Assembly: GCA_964600385.1 (NCBI GenBank)
Contig: CAZRJC010000031.1
Span: 1 to 19,217 of the forward strand
Length of the DNA: 19,217 nt
Reading direction: 5' to 3'
DNA from: DMER64 sp964600385
GTDB taxonomy: Bacteria > Bacteroidota > Bacteroidia > Bacteroidales > UBA932
The notes under the pieces were generated by a model. The model was not told where the DNA came from and did not search any database. It was given only the letters and a program-made list of their open reading frames with translations. The position numbers were made by a program, and so were the translations under genes. Positions 1-7,125 of the stretch are shown one piece after another; position 1 is the stretch's first letter; each line of letters begins with the position of its first letter.

Positions 1-2
1 GC

Positions 3-536
3 AAAAAACCTGACCTGCTGCTTTCCGGGATCAACCACGGATTCAACGGTTCTTCCGCCGTATTGTATTCAGGAACGCTTGCAGCCACACAGGAAGGAGC
101 TCTTAACGGGATTCCTTCTCTGGCTTTCAGTCTGAAAGACCACAGTCCAAATGCAGACTTTAATGCCAGCATCTATTACGGCACAAAAATCATAGAAGAA
201 TTCATAAAGCACCCGCCAGTAGAATATACATTCATCAACGTAAACATACCCCGGGGCAGCATCCATGAAATCAACGGAATCCGTCTGAGTCGTTTTGGAA
301 TGGGAGCCTGGATAAAAGAAATTGAATCGAGGACAGATCCCTACGGACATCCCTACTACTGGATGGTAGGCGAATACGAGAATCTGGAGCCCGGCGACCT
401 TGAATGTGACCACAATTTACTGGACAAGAATTACGTTACCATAGTTCCGCACAAGATTGATAATACAAACTATCCCGAGTTGGAGCGGTTGAAAGTGGTT
501 TGGAAGGATCTGACACGGGACGATAACGGAATATAA
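3..536 (+). CDS. surE: 5'-nucleotidase SurE, 5'-truncated by the window edge
   Basis: This is the C-terminal about 177 residues of SurE, a metal-dependent nucleoside 5'-monophosphate phosphatase. The frame is open from the window edge, so the N-terminal metal-binding half and the start codon are not visible. The segment PDLLLSGINHGFNGSS followed by VLYSGTLAATQEGALNGIPS is the conserved SurE core: Asn of the SGIN-HG loop, then the YSGT segment with an acidic residue after it. The tail beyond about position 300 is the usual variable C-terminal extension. The stop at 534-536 is 2 nt before the lpxB start, so the two genes are probably co-transcribed; surE next to lpxB is a common Bacteroidetes arrangement. 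Identification is firm; any statement about activity would need the missing half. Confidence 0.93.
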   Translation, partial: KKPDLLLSGINHGFNGSSAVLYSGTLAATQEGALNGIPSLAFSLKDHSPNADFNASIYYGTKIIEEFIKHPPVEYTFINVNIPRGSIHEINGIRLSRFGMGAWIKEIESRTDPYGHPYYWMVGEYENLEPGDLECDHNLLDKNYVTIVPHKIDNTNYPELERLKVVWKDLTRDDNGI

Positions 537-538
537 CT

Positions 539-2152
539 ATGCGGTATTTTATCATAGCAGGTGAAGCATCCGGCAATAATTACGCCAGGCGGCTCATGCA
601 GGAGCTGAAGATTGCAGATCAGCAGGCAGAAATCAAGTATATCGGTCCCGATGCGGATTCTGCCGTAATGGGCTTCATTGAAGTCCTTACCAAGGCACCT
701 GCACTGCTGAAACGGCTTAACGCCTGCCGGAAAAAACTTCTTGAATACCGTCCCGATGTCCTTATCCTTATCGACTACCCCACCTTTAACCTTAAAATGG
801 CTTCCTTTGCCCGTAAGAACGGCATCAGGACATTTTATTACATAGCGCCCAAGGTATGGGCTTCCCGGGAATGGCGCGTCAGAAAAATAAAAAAGAGCGT
901 CGACCGTTTGTACGTTATCTTCCCGTTTGAAAAAGATTACTTTGCCTCTAAAGGCATAAATGCCGTTTACCTCGGCAATCCGTTGCTGGACCATATGCAG
1001 TCCGCACTTGAACAAACCGATTCATCGGAGTCGTTCCGAACAAAATTCAAACTCGGACCGGAACCCATCCTGGCCATCCTTCCGGGGAGCCGTCTCAATG
1101 AAATCGAATTCCTGCTGCCAAAAGCCATGCAGATAGTCAACGATTTCAAAGATTACCAATGGGTGGTTTCCGCTATTTCCAGCATTCCCACCACCATATA
1201 CGATTCCATAATAAAAGACCTGCCGGTAAGAGTCATGTACGGGCACACCTATGAAATCGTCCGTCAGGCAGAGGCAGCCATCGTGAGCAGTGGCACAGCC
1301 ACACTGGAAACAGCTATTCTTAATTGTCCGCAAGTAGTCTGTTACGGCGGCAATGCCCTTTCTGCCGCCATTGCCAAAATGATTATCAAAGTGAAACACA
1401 TTTCGCTCCCCAACCTGATACTTAACAAGGCGGCCGTTCACGAACTGATCCAAAAGGAATGCGAACCCGAACGCCTGGCCGATGAAGTCAGTCACCTGCT
1501 CACCGGTCGTCAGCGGCGCAGAAGCATACTGGCAGATTACAAACGCCTCCACAAGCTTTTGGGTACCGAGGGAGCCACTTCCCGCATTGCCCGTGATATG
1601 GTGGTTACACTCACCGGAGGTCCCGGCGAACCTCGCTATAAGGTTTACGCCATGACCCCCTTCGGAAACTTCTGCATTGCGGCCAACGAGACGGACGAAC
1701 TTATTTCCTCGGCGTTCGAGGAAGATGAAAGCCTGAACGGTTTTTATAAAAGCGGTGTCAAAATGCCGCCCGAAGAGCCGCTTCCCGCCGTGCTGGAAGA
1801 TGCACTGACCCAACTAAAGGGTTACCTCGACGGGACATTGCGTCTGTTCAACCTGCCTTTGCATATAGAAGGCACAGAATTCCAACAGACAGTATGGACA
1901 AACCTGACCAAAATTCCTTACGGGACTACCGTATCCTATTCGGAACTGGCCGAGATGACAGGCAATTCCAAAGCAGCCCGGGCCGTCGGACAGGCGAATA
2001 ACGCCAATCCCTTTGCCGTAATCATCCCATGTCACAGAGTTATCGGGAACGACGGATCTCTTGTGGGATATGCAGCCGGATTGGGACGCAAGCAGAAACT
2101 GCTGGCCATGGAAAAATCCTATGCTCCTGAATCCTCAAACTCACTTTTTTAG
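539..2152 (+). CDS. lpxB: LpxB-Ogt fusion: lipid-A-disaccharide synthase joined to O6-alkylguanine-DNA alkyltransferase
   Basis: A single uninterrupted 537-residue frame. Residues 1-358 are LpxB, the inner-membrane-associated glycosyltransferase that joins UDP-2,3-diacylglucosamine to lipid X. Visible signatures are GEASG near residue 8, IDYPTFN, ILPGSR, SSGTATLE and SLPNLILN before ECEP. Residues about 366-527 are a full Ogt/MGMT suicide alkyltransferase. It has FQQTVW, IPYGTTVSYSELA, the helix-turn-helix with RAVG, and PCHRVIG with acceptor Cys498. The join (about residues 359-365, TGGPGEP) is very short. No ATG with a plausible ribosome site precedes the Ogt part; the nearest internal ATG is codon 372, already inside the domain. 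The LpxB half is also odd: the family GEASGD reads GEASGN, and about 13 residues usually lying before the VMGF segment are absent. Both domain assignments are secure; whether the product is processed or both parts act is unknown. Confidence 0.9.
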   Translation: MRYFIIAGEASGNNYARRLMQELKIADQQAEIKYIGPDADSAVMGFIEVLTKAPALLKRLNACRKKLLEYRPDVLILIDYPTFNLKMASFARKNGIRTFYYIAPKVWASREWRVRKIKKSVDRLYVIFPFEKDYFASKGINAVYLGNPLLDHMQSALEQTDSSESFRTKFKLGPEPILAILPGSRLNEIEFLLPKAMQIVNDFKDYQWVVSAISSIPTTIYDSIIKDLPVRVMYGHTYEIVRQAEAAIVSSGTATLETAILNCPQVVCYGGNALSAAIAKMIIKVKHISLPNLILNKAAVHELIQKECEPERLADEVSHLLTGRQRRRSILADYKRLHKLLGTEGATSRIARDMVVTLTGGPGEPRYKVYAMTPFGNFCIAANETDELISSAFEEDESLNGFYKSGVKMPPEEPLPAVLEDALTQLKGYLDGTLRLFNLPLHIEGTEFQQTVWTNLTKIPYGTTVSYSELAEMTGNSKAARAVGQANNANPFAVIIPCHRVIGNDGSLVGYAAGLGRKQKLLAMEKSYAPESSNSLF

Positions 2153-2160
2153 TATATTTG
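2153..2160 (+). promoter_or_regulatory. Bacteroidetes -7 box for dnaN
   Basis: TATATTTG matches the Bacteroidetes primary-sigma -7 consensus TAnnTTTG exactly. It lies directly after the lpxB-ogt stop and 19 nt before the dnaN ATG, implying a very short leader. No clear TTG -33 element is seen at 19-21 nt upstream, so the call rests on the -7 box alone. Confidence 0.5.
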
Positions 2161-2179
2161 TCAGATAAAAGAATAGTCT

Positions 2180-3304
2180 ATGAAATTTGTTGTATCAAGC
2201 TCAGAACTGTTGGGAAGACTGCAATCCGTAAGTAGGGTTATCGCTTCCAAGAATACATTACCCATTTTGGATAATTTCCTGTTTAACCTGGAAAATAACA
2301 CCCTTACCATAACGGCATCGGATCTGGAAACCACATTGCGCACTTCAATGCCTATTGATAACGTGGCGGAAGAAGGCAGTGTAGCCATACCGGCCCGGAT
2401 ACTTACCGATTCTCTGAAAGAATTCCCCGAGCAACCCCTTACATTCACATTCAATAAGGAACAGAACATTATTGAATTTACCTGGGCAACCGGCAAATTT
2501 CAGGTACCGGGTTATCCCGCAGTGGATTATCCCGTACCGCAGGAAGTCAGCGACTCGCACACCATAAGCTTCCCTGCAGCCGTTCTGCTGGAAGGTATCA
2601 ACCGTACCCTTTATGCAGCCGGAGACGAAGAACTCAGACCTGTCATGAACGGTATATTTTTTGACATGAAAACCACTGCGGCCAATCTGGTTGCCTCTGA
2701 TTCCCATAAACTGGTCTGCTATTCCCGTACCGATATTCTTTCAGAAGAAGACGCTTCTTTCATTCTCCCCAAAAAGCCGGCAAACATTCTTAAGAACCTG
2801 CTGGCCAAAATATCGGAAGACGTAAAAGTTTCCTTCGACAACAAGAATGCATTCTTCAATTTTGGTGCTTACCGCATGATCTGCCGCCTGGTGGAAGGCA
2901 ACTACCCGGCATACCGCAGCGTGATTCCTCAGAATAACCCCCTTAAGATCATTGCAGACCGCATTGAGCTTATGAATGCAGTACGTCGCGTAAGCGTTTG
3001 TTCCAACCAGGCTACCAACCTCATGAAACTGCTCTTCTCGGCAAACCAGATATTCGTATCGGCCCAGGACATTGAATTCCGCATTGCCGCCCAGGAACGC
3101 CTGTCCTGCCAATACGACGGGACTGCCATAGAAATGGGCTTCAAATCCACCTTCCTTGCCGAGCTTCTCTCCAACATGCCTGGCACAGAAGTATGTATTG
3201 CTCTGAGCGATCCATCCCGCGTAGGCTTGCTGACGCCCGTGACTCCGGACTCGGAACACGAAGAGCTGTGCGCCCTCATTATGCCCATGATGATTACACA
3301 GTGA
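2180..3304 (+). CDS. dnaN: DNA polymerase III beta subunit (sliding clamp)
   Basis: The 374-residue product has the normal length of DnaN, the ring-shaped processivity clamp that tethers replicative polymerase and repair enzymes to DNA. The N-terminal stretch with ASKNTLPILDNFLF and LTITASDLETTLRT is typical of clamp domain 1. The middle part carries LVASDSHKLVCY and the conserved PVMNGIFF segment, and the C-terminus ends in the family-typical ALIMPM(M) motif. The ATG at 2180 is chosen because the family start MKFVVSSSELL matches there and a -7 box sits just upstream. The TGA stop lies within a GTGAGAAGTGAGAAGTT simple repeat. The exonuclease gene follows after 55 bp, a pairing that suggests a shared replication or repair role. 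Confidence 0.97.
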   Translation: MKFVVSSSELLGRLQSVSRVIASKNTLPILDNFLFNLENNTLTITASDLETTLRTSMPIDNVAEEGSVAIPARILTDSLKEFPEQPLTFTFNKEQNIIEFTWATGKFQVPGYPAVDYPVPQEVSDSHTISFPAAVLLEGINRTLYAAGDEELRPVMNGIFFDMKTTAANLVASDSHKLVCYSRTDILSEEDASFILPKKPANILKNLLAKISEDVKVSFDNKNAFFNFGAYRMICRLVEGNYPAYRSVIPQNNPLKIIADRIELMNAVRRVSVCSNQATNLMKLLFSANQIFVSAQDIEFRIAAQERLSCQYDGTAIEMGFKSTFLAELLSNMPGTEVCIALSDPSRVGLLTPVTPDSEHEELCALIMPMMITQ

Positions 3305-3317
3305 GAAGTGAGAAGTT
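3300..3317 (+). repeat. GTGAGAA-type simple repeat at dnaN stop
   Basis: AGTGAGAAGTGAGAAGTT contains the dnaN stop codon. Its reverse complement matches positions 18911-18928 at 17 of 18 bases, so the same short motif occurs at two distant sites in opposite orientation. Confidence 0.6.
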
Positions 3318-3359
3318 GACTCCAGGATGTAGCTCCAAACACACCATACATTTTGTAAA

Positions 3360-4133
3360 ATGAAATTAAACCTGAAAAATCCCCTGTTGTTTCTGGATCT
3401 TGAAACAACAGGGCTTAATGTTGCCACAGACCGCATAGTAGAAATATGTGTCCTAAAAATAAGTCCAAACGGTACTCAGGATGTGAAAACCCGCCGGATA
3501 AATCCGACAATTCCCATTTCACCCGAGGCCCAGGCAATACATGGCATCTCTAACGAAGATGTGGCCAATGAATCCACTTTCAAAGAACTGGCCAAATCGC
3601 TTGCCAACTGGATGGAAGGCTGCGACTTTGCCGGCTACAATTCTACCCGCTTTGACATCCCCATGCTCGCAGAAGAATTTCTCAGGGCCGGTATCGACTT
3701 CGACTTCCGTAAACGTAAAATGATAGACGTCCAGAATATCTTCCACAAAATGGAACAGCGCACACTCAAAGCCGCTTACCGCTTCTATTGCGACAAAGAT
3801 CTGGAAAATGCGCACAGTGCCGAGGCCGACACCATTGCCACTTACGAAGTTCTGGAAGCCCAGCTTGACAAATATTCTACCGATCTTAAAAACGATGTGC
3901 AATTCCTTTCTGATTTCTCAGCCAAAAGCCGTTTTGTGGATTATGCCGGGAGGATCATTCTCAACGACAAAGACGAGCCCGTCTTTAATTTCGGCAAACA
4001 CAAAGGCCGCCGGGTGACCGAAGTGCTCACCGCAGAACCATCCTATTACGACTGGATGATGAAGGGAGATTTCACCCTCGACACCAAAAAAATCCTGACC
4101 GACATCAGACTCAGCATGCGTACCCTGCTATAA
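3360..4133 (+). CDS. DnaQ-like 3'-5' exonuclease (DEDDh family)
   Basis: A 257-residue protein related to the proofreading subunit epsilon of DNA polymerase III. All exonuclease motifs are present. Exo I is LDLETTG with Asp13 and Glu15; Exo II is GYNSTRFDIPML; Exo III is HSAEADT with His152 and Asp157, giving the DEDDh set. Residues after about 205 (NFGKHKGRRVTEVL then YYDWMM) form a small C-terminal domain often attached to Bacteroidetes exonucleases of this type. The gene follows dnaN, consistent with a replication or repair function. It may be the replicative proofreader or a repair exonuclease; sequence alone does not decide. The ATG at 3360 is favoured because the family core begins ten residues later. 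Confidence 0.92.
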   Translation: MKLNLKNPLLFLDLETTGLNVATDRIVEICVLKISPNGTQDVKTRRINPTIPISPEAQAIHGISNEDVANESTFKELAKSLANWMEGCDFAGYNSTRFDIPMLAEEFLRAGIDFDFRKRKMIDVQNIFHKMEQRTLKAAYRFYCDKDLENAHSAEADTIATYEVLEAQLDKYSTDLKNDVQFLSDFSAKSRFVDYAGRIILNDKDEPVFNFGKHKGRRVTEVLTAEPSYYDWMMKGDFTLDTKKILTDIRLSMRTLL

Positions 4134-4171
4134 ACCGTAAGTACCCCCGCCCGCCATATTGCTGGCACACT

Positions 4172-4285
4172 TGGCGCATGAAGATGGGATCTTTCTGCGC
4201 CAAATTATTAAATCATTATTCATAACGCTGATTTTAAAACATTTATAAAAAGCCGTATTATTTTGGCGCACACATCTCCCATCTT
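4172..4285. repeat. REP-like palindromic unit A
   Basis: Two arms in inverted orientation face each other across a short AT-rich core. The left arm (4181-4205) contains ATGGGATCTTTCTGCGCCAAAT; the right arm is 4261-4285. The shared pattern, read from the outside, is AAGATGGGA, six variable bases, TGCGCCAAA. The left arm also makes its own hairpin, TGGCGCA (4172-4178) with TGCGCCA (4196-4202). A 22-base stretch of the left arm (4184-4205) is identical to 5722-5743 in unit B, and the right arms agree at 23 of 25 bases. The right arm ends exactly one base before the ATG of the next gene. The structure fits a REP/BIME pair mobilised by the nearby RAYT. Confidence 0.8.
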
Positions 4286-4849
4286 ATGAAACTTATAGTC
4301 TGTCCATTTCAAAAGATCTCAAATCCACTTATTCCAGAAGACTTTTATTTAAAGCCAGATACGGCTTTGGCCAAACCAGGCGACGATTTCTACTGGCCGC
4401 TTACCTGCGCCAAACTTAAATATTCGTTGTGTTATATAATAAGAATAGACAGGTTGGGCAGAGCCATAAAGCCCGCCTTTGCATCCAGGTATTACAAAGA
4501 TGCCAATGTCGGAATTAATATTAGCGGACTTAAAACAGTAGTTGATTTTAAATTCTGGCCTGCCGGAACCATGCTCGATTATTCATTGCACATGCCCCGC
4601 ATGTTTTATCCAAAAGAAGATATCACTCATCTGGACCTTCAGATTGACGAACGCAAAAAAGTAACTTATCAAATCCCCGGTGAAGAAGAGGTCTGCAACA
4701 AGATATCACTGTTGTCTCATTTCATATACCTGAAAATGGGAGACATGATTCTAATGGAACTTCATAAACCGCAGCCCGTAAAAAACGGCATGCACATCCG
4801 GGTCATACCCTGTATTGATTTTTATATCAAGAAGCATATTGGGCAGTAA
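4286..4849 (+). CDS. Diverged fumarylacetoacetate-hydrolase-like protein, probable pseudoenzyme
   Basis: A 187-residue protein that I read as a degenerate FAH-superfamily member. Matching landmarks in family order are YLKPDTALAKPG (residues 21-32), YIIRIDRLGRAI (50-61), FASRYYKDANVGIN (65-78) and the C-terminal SLLSHFIYLKMGDMI (141-155). Active FAH proteins carry a Glu-x-Glu pair in the strand before the RI-RLG segment and an Asp about 30 residues on, all binding a divalent metal. Here these positions appear to be Ser47, Cys49 and Asn78, and the N-terminal NY-H motif is missing. Catalysis is therefore unlikely. The frame is intact, so it may be maintained for another role, or be a recent pseudogene without stops. 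It sits between two REP-like units, with its ATG immediately abutting unit A. Its AT-rich composition differs from the dnaN and polysaccharide genes. Confidence 0.6.
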   Translation: MKLIVCPFQKISNPLIPEDFYLKPDTALAKPGDDFYWPLTCAKLKYSLCYIIRIDRLGRAIKPAFASRYYKDANVGINISGLKTVVDFKFWPAGTMLDYSLHMPRMFYPKEDITHLDLQIDERKKVTYQIPGEEEVCNKISLLSHFIYLKMGDMILMELHKPQPVKNGMHIRVIPCIDFYIKKHIGQ

Positions 4850-4871
4850 CTCGTAATTTTCACACCCAACG

Positions 4872-5741
4872 TTATTGTTTCATTTTACGTCGGAGACTTG
4901 TTTCGGGTAAACCTAGAATTCTGCTAAGCTGCCTTATATAAACAGGGTATTGCAATCTGATTTTTAGCGCTATCTGCACCTTTTCTTTATCGGAAAGTTG
5001 TTGAATGCTTAAAGGAGCTATACTAGTCAGAATCATCTGACTTACATACAGATCTGAATAATGACCATAGATCTTTGACTGGCGAAGTTCGGGAGTTCCT
5101 TTTTCAGCAATTTCCTGTTCTGTAGGAGATGATATTTTTATCATTGCCTCAGAATAGGGTCCCAGAATTTTCTCTACTTCTTTATAATTCAGGAAGGATC
5201 TGGGATATATGTTTCCCCGGCTGTCAATAAGAAAATACGCCGGTATTTCTTTTGAGGAAAAAGGCAGACACTTTCCGTTTCCAACAGGATGGTATTGGTA
5301 AATATCACCAATACCTCGTTCCTTATAATAATAATATCTTGCAGAATTATACGGATCGCTGTACGGATGCTGGGCCGTTCCATGTCTGCTGGAATTCCGC
5401 AGGACATAGATCATTTTTTCGATAAGCTTTTCTTTGCTTTTTATTATTCCGCAAACATATCCTTTATTACCTACACAACCAATAGTTTTGTATTTATTAT
5501 TAAAATAATGCGAATAACTTATACGATATCCCTGCATGAAAGAAGCCGGATCATCTGAATAAATAATTAAATGATAATGATTTGAGAGAAAATTATAGGC
5601 AAGCACTTTTACTCCGTACAGCTCTGCAAAAACACCTAATAAATTGATAGCATGATATATATCATCAGGCTCAAGAAACATACTTTGGTGTGCGTTGCCC
5701 CTTACACAAACGGACAAACATATGGGATCTTTCTGCGCCAA
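4872..5741 (-). CDS. REP-associated tyrosine transposase (RAYT, IS200-like)
   Basis: A 289-residue HUH single-strand transposase of the TnpA-REP class, which cuts and moves REP palindromes. The N-terminal segment with VRGN (residues 13-16) and MFLEPDD is the first part of the fold. The HUH motif is NHYHLII with His55 and His57, and a likely catalytic tyrosine is Tyr112 in MIYVLRN. The C-terminus (about 269-289, RQLSRILGLPETSLRRKM) resembles a helix-turn-helix. The start is uncertain. The frame opens with TTG at 5741, inside REP unit B; the first in-frame ATG (codon 21) would remove the conserved VRGN segment, so TTG is preferred. The gene is convergent with the FAH-like gene (22 nt apart). 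The presence of matching REP palindromes at both ends of the islet supports function as a RAYT. Confidence 0.85.
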   Translation of the reverse strand: MAQKDPICLSVCVRGNAHQSMFLEPDDIYHAINLLGVFAELYGVKVLAYNFLSNHYHLIIYSDDPASFMQGYRISYSHYFNNKYKTIGCVGNKGYVCGIIKSKEKLIEKMIYVLRNSSRHGTAQHPYSDPYNSARYYYYKERGIGDIYQYHPVGNGKCLPFSSKEIPAYFLIDSRGNIYPRSFLNYKEVEKILGPYSEAMIKISSPTEQEIAEKGTPELRQSKIYGHYSDLYVSQMILTSIAPLSIQQLSDKEKVQIALKIRLQYPVYIRQLSRILGLPETSLRRKMKQ

Positions 5742-5831
5742 ATAGCAAAATCAAATTCCAACATTTTGATTTTTAACAATTTGTGAATTATGTTTTTTTT
5801 TGGCGCACTTATCTCCCATCTTGCTGCGCCA
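5722..5831. repeat. REP-like palindromic unit B
   Basis: This is the second copy of the unit seen at 4172-4285. The left arm is 5722-5743 and the right arm 5798-5822. A hairpin formed by TGGCGCA (5801-5807) and TGCGCCA (5825-5831) lies on the right side, the mirror position of the hairpin in unit A. The left arm overlaps the first codons of the RAYT gene. The right arm overlaps the stop and last codons of the flavoprotein gene. The AT-rich core between the arms differs from that of unit A. Confidence 0.8.
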
Positions 5832-7068
5832 TTGGGCACATATTACCGGCCAGGCGGCCGGTCGAGAAGGCTACCTGCAGGTTGTATCCGCCGCTTTCGG
5901 CATCAATATCCAGAATTTCACCCGCAAAAGACAGATTTTCAACAAGTCTCGAACGCATGGTTTTGGCGTCCACCTCGGTCATTGAAATGCCCCCGGCCGT
6001 TACCACCGCCCGTGCCCAATCTCCATATGAAGCCACAGGAAAACGCCAGTCCTGCATGGCTTCCACTTCTGTAACGCCTGTCCGGCGGACGTACCGTATG
6101 AACGGTTCTACCAGTGCGGCAGGCATGTAACCCCGCAGCGATTCCGATTCTTTTTTCCAGCGAGCCGAGAGTTGTTCACGGGTTAGCGCAGGTTTCAGAT
6201 TCAGTCGCAGTTCGGCACGCTGTCCTTTGTCCATAGCCACTACCAGCTGCCTGCTCAAACGGAGTCCCACGGGTCCCTCAATCCCCAGATCGGTAAAAAA
6301 TACCTCACCTTCCTCGGTACGCCGGTGCACCCCATCGGTAAACAGACTGAGCTGCACGTTTTTCAACTGAATGCCTTCCAGTTGCCGATCGTAATCCACG
6401 GGCAGAGCCGCTACCAAAGACGGAAAAACAGGGGCTATCGTATGTCCTGTTCCCAGGGCCAGGGCATATCCGTCTCCCGTAGAGCCGGTTGCAGGATAAG
6501 ACTTGCCGCCGGTTGCTAAAAGGTAATGACGGGCCTTCAGCACTTTTTCATTCCCGAAACGGTCGGTTACCACGAGGCCGGTAATTGCGGGACGTTCCGG
6601 CAGAGCCATCGCAGGACGTTCCGGCAGAGCCATCGCAGGACGAGCTGCCAGAGTATTCATTTCAAACCTTACGGCTTTTTGATATGGTTCCACAGTGACT
6701 TTCAGGCGTTCCAGCCACATCCGGAGCGCATCAATCACGTCTATCGACCGTTGTGATTCCGGATATACCCTGTCCCCTCTTTCAAGAACGGTAGGCAGCC
6801 CTATTTCGTTAAAAAAGGTAACGGTGGCCTGAGACGGAAAAAAGTAGAATGCCGGTTTCAAATACCTTGAGTTGGGATGTACGTGCAGACTGAATTCGTT
6901 CCAATCTTTCAGGTTTGTGATGTTGCACCGGCCTTTGCCGGTTATGGCCAGTTTTTTCCCCACCCGTTCCATCTTTTCAATCAACAATACTTTATGTCCC
7001 TTTTCGGCTGCCGTACCTGCTGCCATCATACCGGCCGGACCCGCTCCAACAACAATTAAATCTATCAT
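5809..7068 (-). CDS. NAD(P)/FAD-dependent oxidoreductase of the HI0933/BaiN (YhiN) family
   Basis: A 419-residue flavoprotein. Residues 3-14 (DLIVVGAGPAGM) form the FAD-binding dinucleotide fold, followed by the family hallmark GKKLAITGKGRCNITN at about 37-52 and YLLATGGKSYPATGSTGDGY further on. The C-terminal LSFAGEILDIDAESGGYNLQVA motif is also typical. Members are cytosolic oxidoreductases whose natural substrates are mostly unknown; one relative, BaiN, is linked to bile-acid reduction, but that role cannot be inferred here. Residues 143-158 are an exact tandem duplication of eight residues (RPAMALPE twice, then RPAI), in a region where the family has no such insert. The last eleven residues and the stop codon come from REP unit B. 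A -7 box sits only 4 nt before the ATG. Confidence 0.9.
   Translation of the reverse strand: MIDLIVVGAGPAGMMAAGTAAEKGHKVLLIEKMERVGKKLAITGKGRCNITNLKDWNEFSLHVHPNSRYLKPAFYFFPSQATVTFFNEIGLPTVLERGDRVYPESQRSIDVIDALRMWLERLKVTVEPYQKAVRFEMNTLAARPAMALPERPAMALPERPAITGLVVTDRFGNEKVLKARHYLLATGGKSYPATGSTGDGYALALGTGHTIAPVFPSLVAALPVDYDRQLEGIQLKNVQLSLFTDGVHRRTEEGEVFFTDLGIEGPVGLRLSRQLVVAMDKGQRAELRLNLKPALTREQLSARWKKESESLRGYMPAALVEPFIRYVRRTGVTEVEAMQDWRFPVASYGDWARAVVTAGGISMTEVDAKTMRSRLVENLSFAGEILDIDAESGGYNLQVAFSTGRLAGNMCPMAQQDGR
6591..6638 (-). repeat. 24-bp tandem repeat inside the flavoprotein gene
   Basis: Two perfect head-to-tail copies of a 24-bp unit occupy 6591-6614 and 6615-6638, followed by a decayed partial copy to about 6654. 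The unit encodes eight residues, RPAMALPE, so the reading frame is kept. It looks like a recent slippage expansion. Confidence 0.9.
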
Positions 7069-7072
7069 AAGG

Positions 7073-7080
7073 CAAAGATA
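7073..7080 (-). promoter_or_regulatory. -7 box for the flavoprotein gene
   Basis: On the minus strand TATCTTTG matches TAnnTTTG. It lies 4 nt before the ATG at 7068, so the transcript would start at or next to the start codon, suggesting a leaderless or nearly leaderless mRNA. A -33 TTG at the usual distance is not evident. Confidence 0.45.
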
Positions 7081-7100
7081 GTAAGATCAAAAAATTATTC

Positions 7101-7108
7101 TATCTTTG
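7101..7108 (+). promoter_or_regulatory. -7 box for tRNA-Thr and the following lipoprotein gene
   Basis: TATCTTTG matches TAnnTTTG 17 nt before the tRNA 5' end. With the minus-strand box at 7073-7080 it forms a mirrored, divergent pair (same 8-mer, 20 bp apart). The -33 element is not clear. Confidence 0.5.
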
Positions 7109-7125
7109 CAACCCTATAAATAAAA

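Noticed and set aside
1613..1654. Separate start for the Ogt part, with GGAGG as ribosome site
   Set aside because: GGAGG at 1616-1620 is about 31 nt from the next in-frame ATG, too far, and that ATG removes the first strand of the domain. Bacteroidetes also rarely use such sites.
3305..3359. Promoter for the exonuclease gene from TACATTTTG near 3349
   Set aside because: The sequence has one T too many for TAnnTTTG and no -33 partner; co-transcription with dnaN is equally likely.
5681..5741. ATG at RAYT codon 21 as the true start
   Set aside because: It would delete the conserved VRGN strand of the fold, so the TTG at 5741 is preferred despite being a rare start.
5809..6130. Plus-strand open frames opposite the flavoprotein gene
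   Set aside because: They are antisense to a clearly conserved protein and show no family similarity or promoter.
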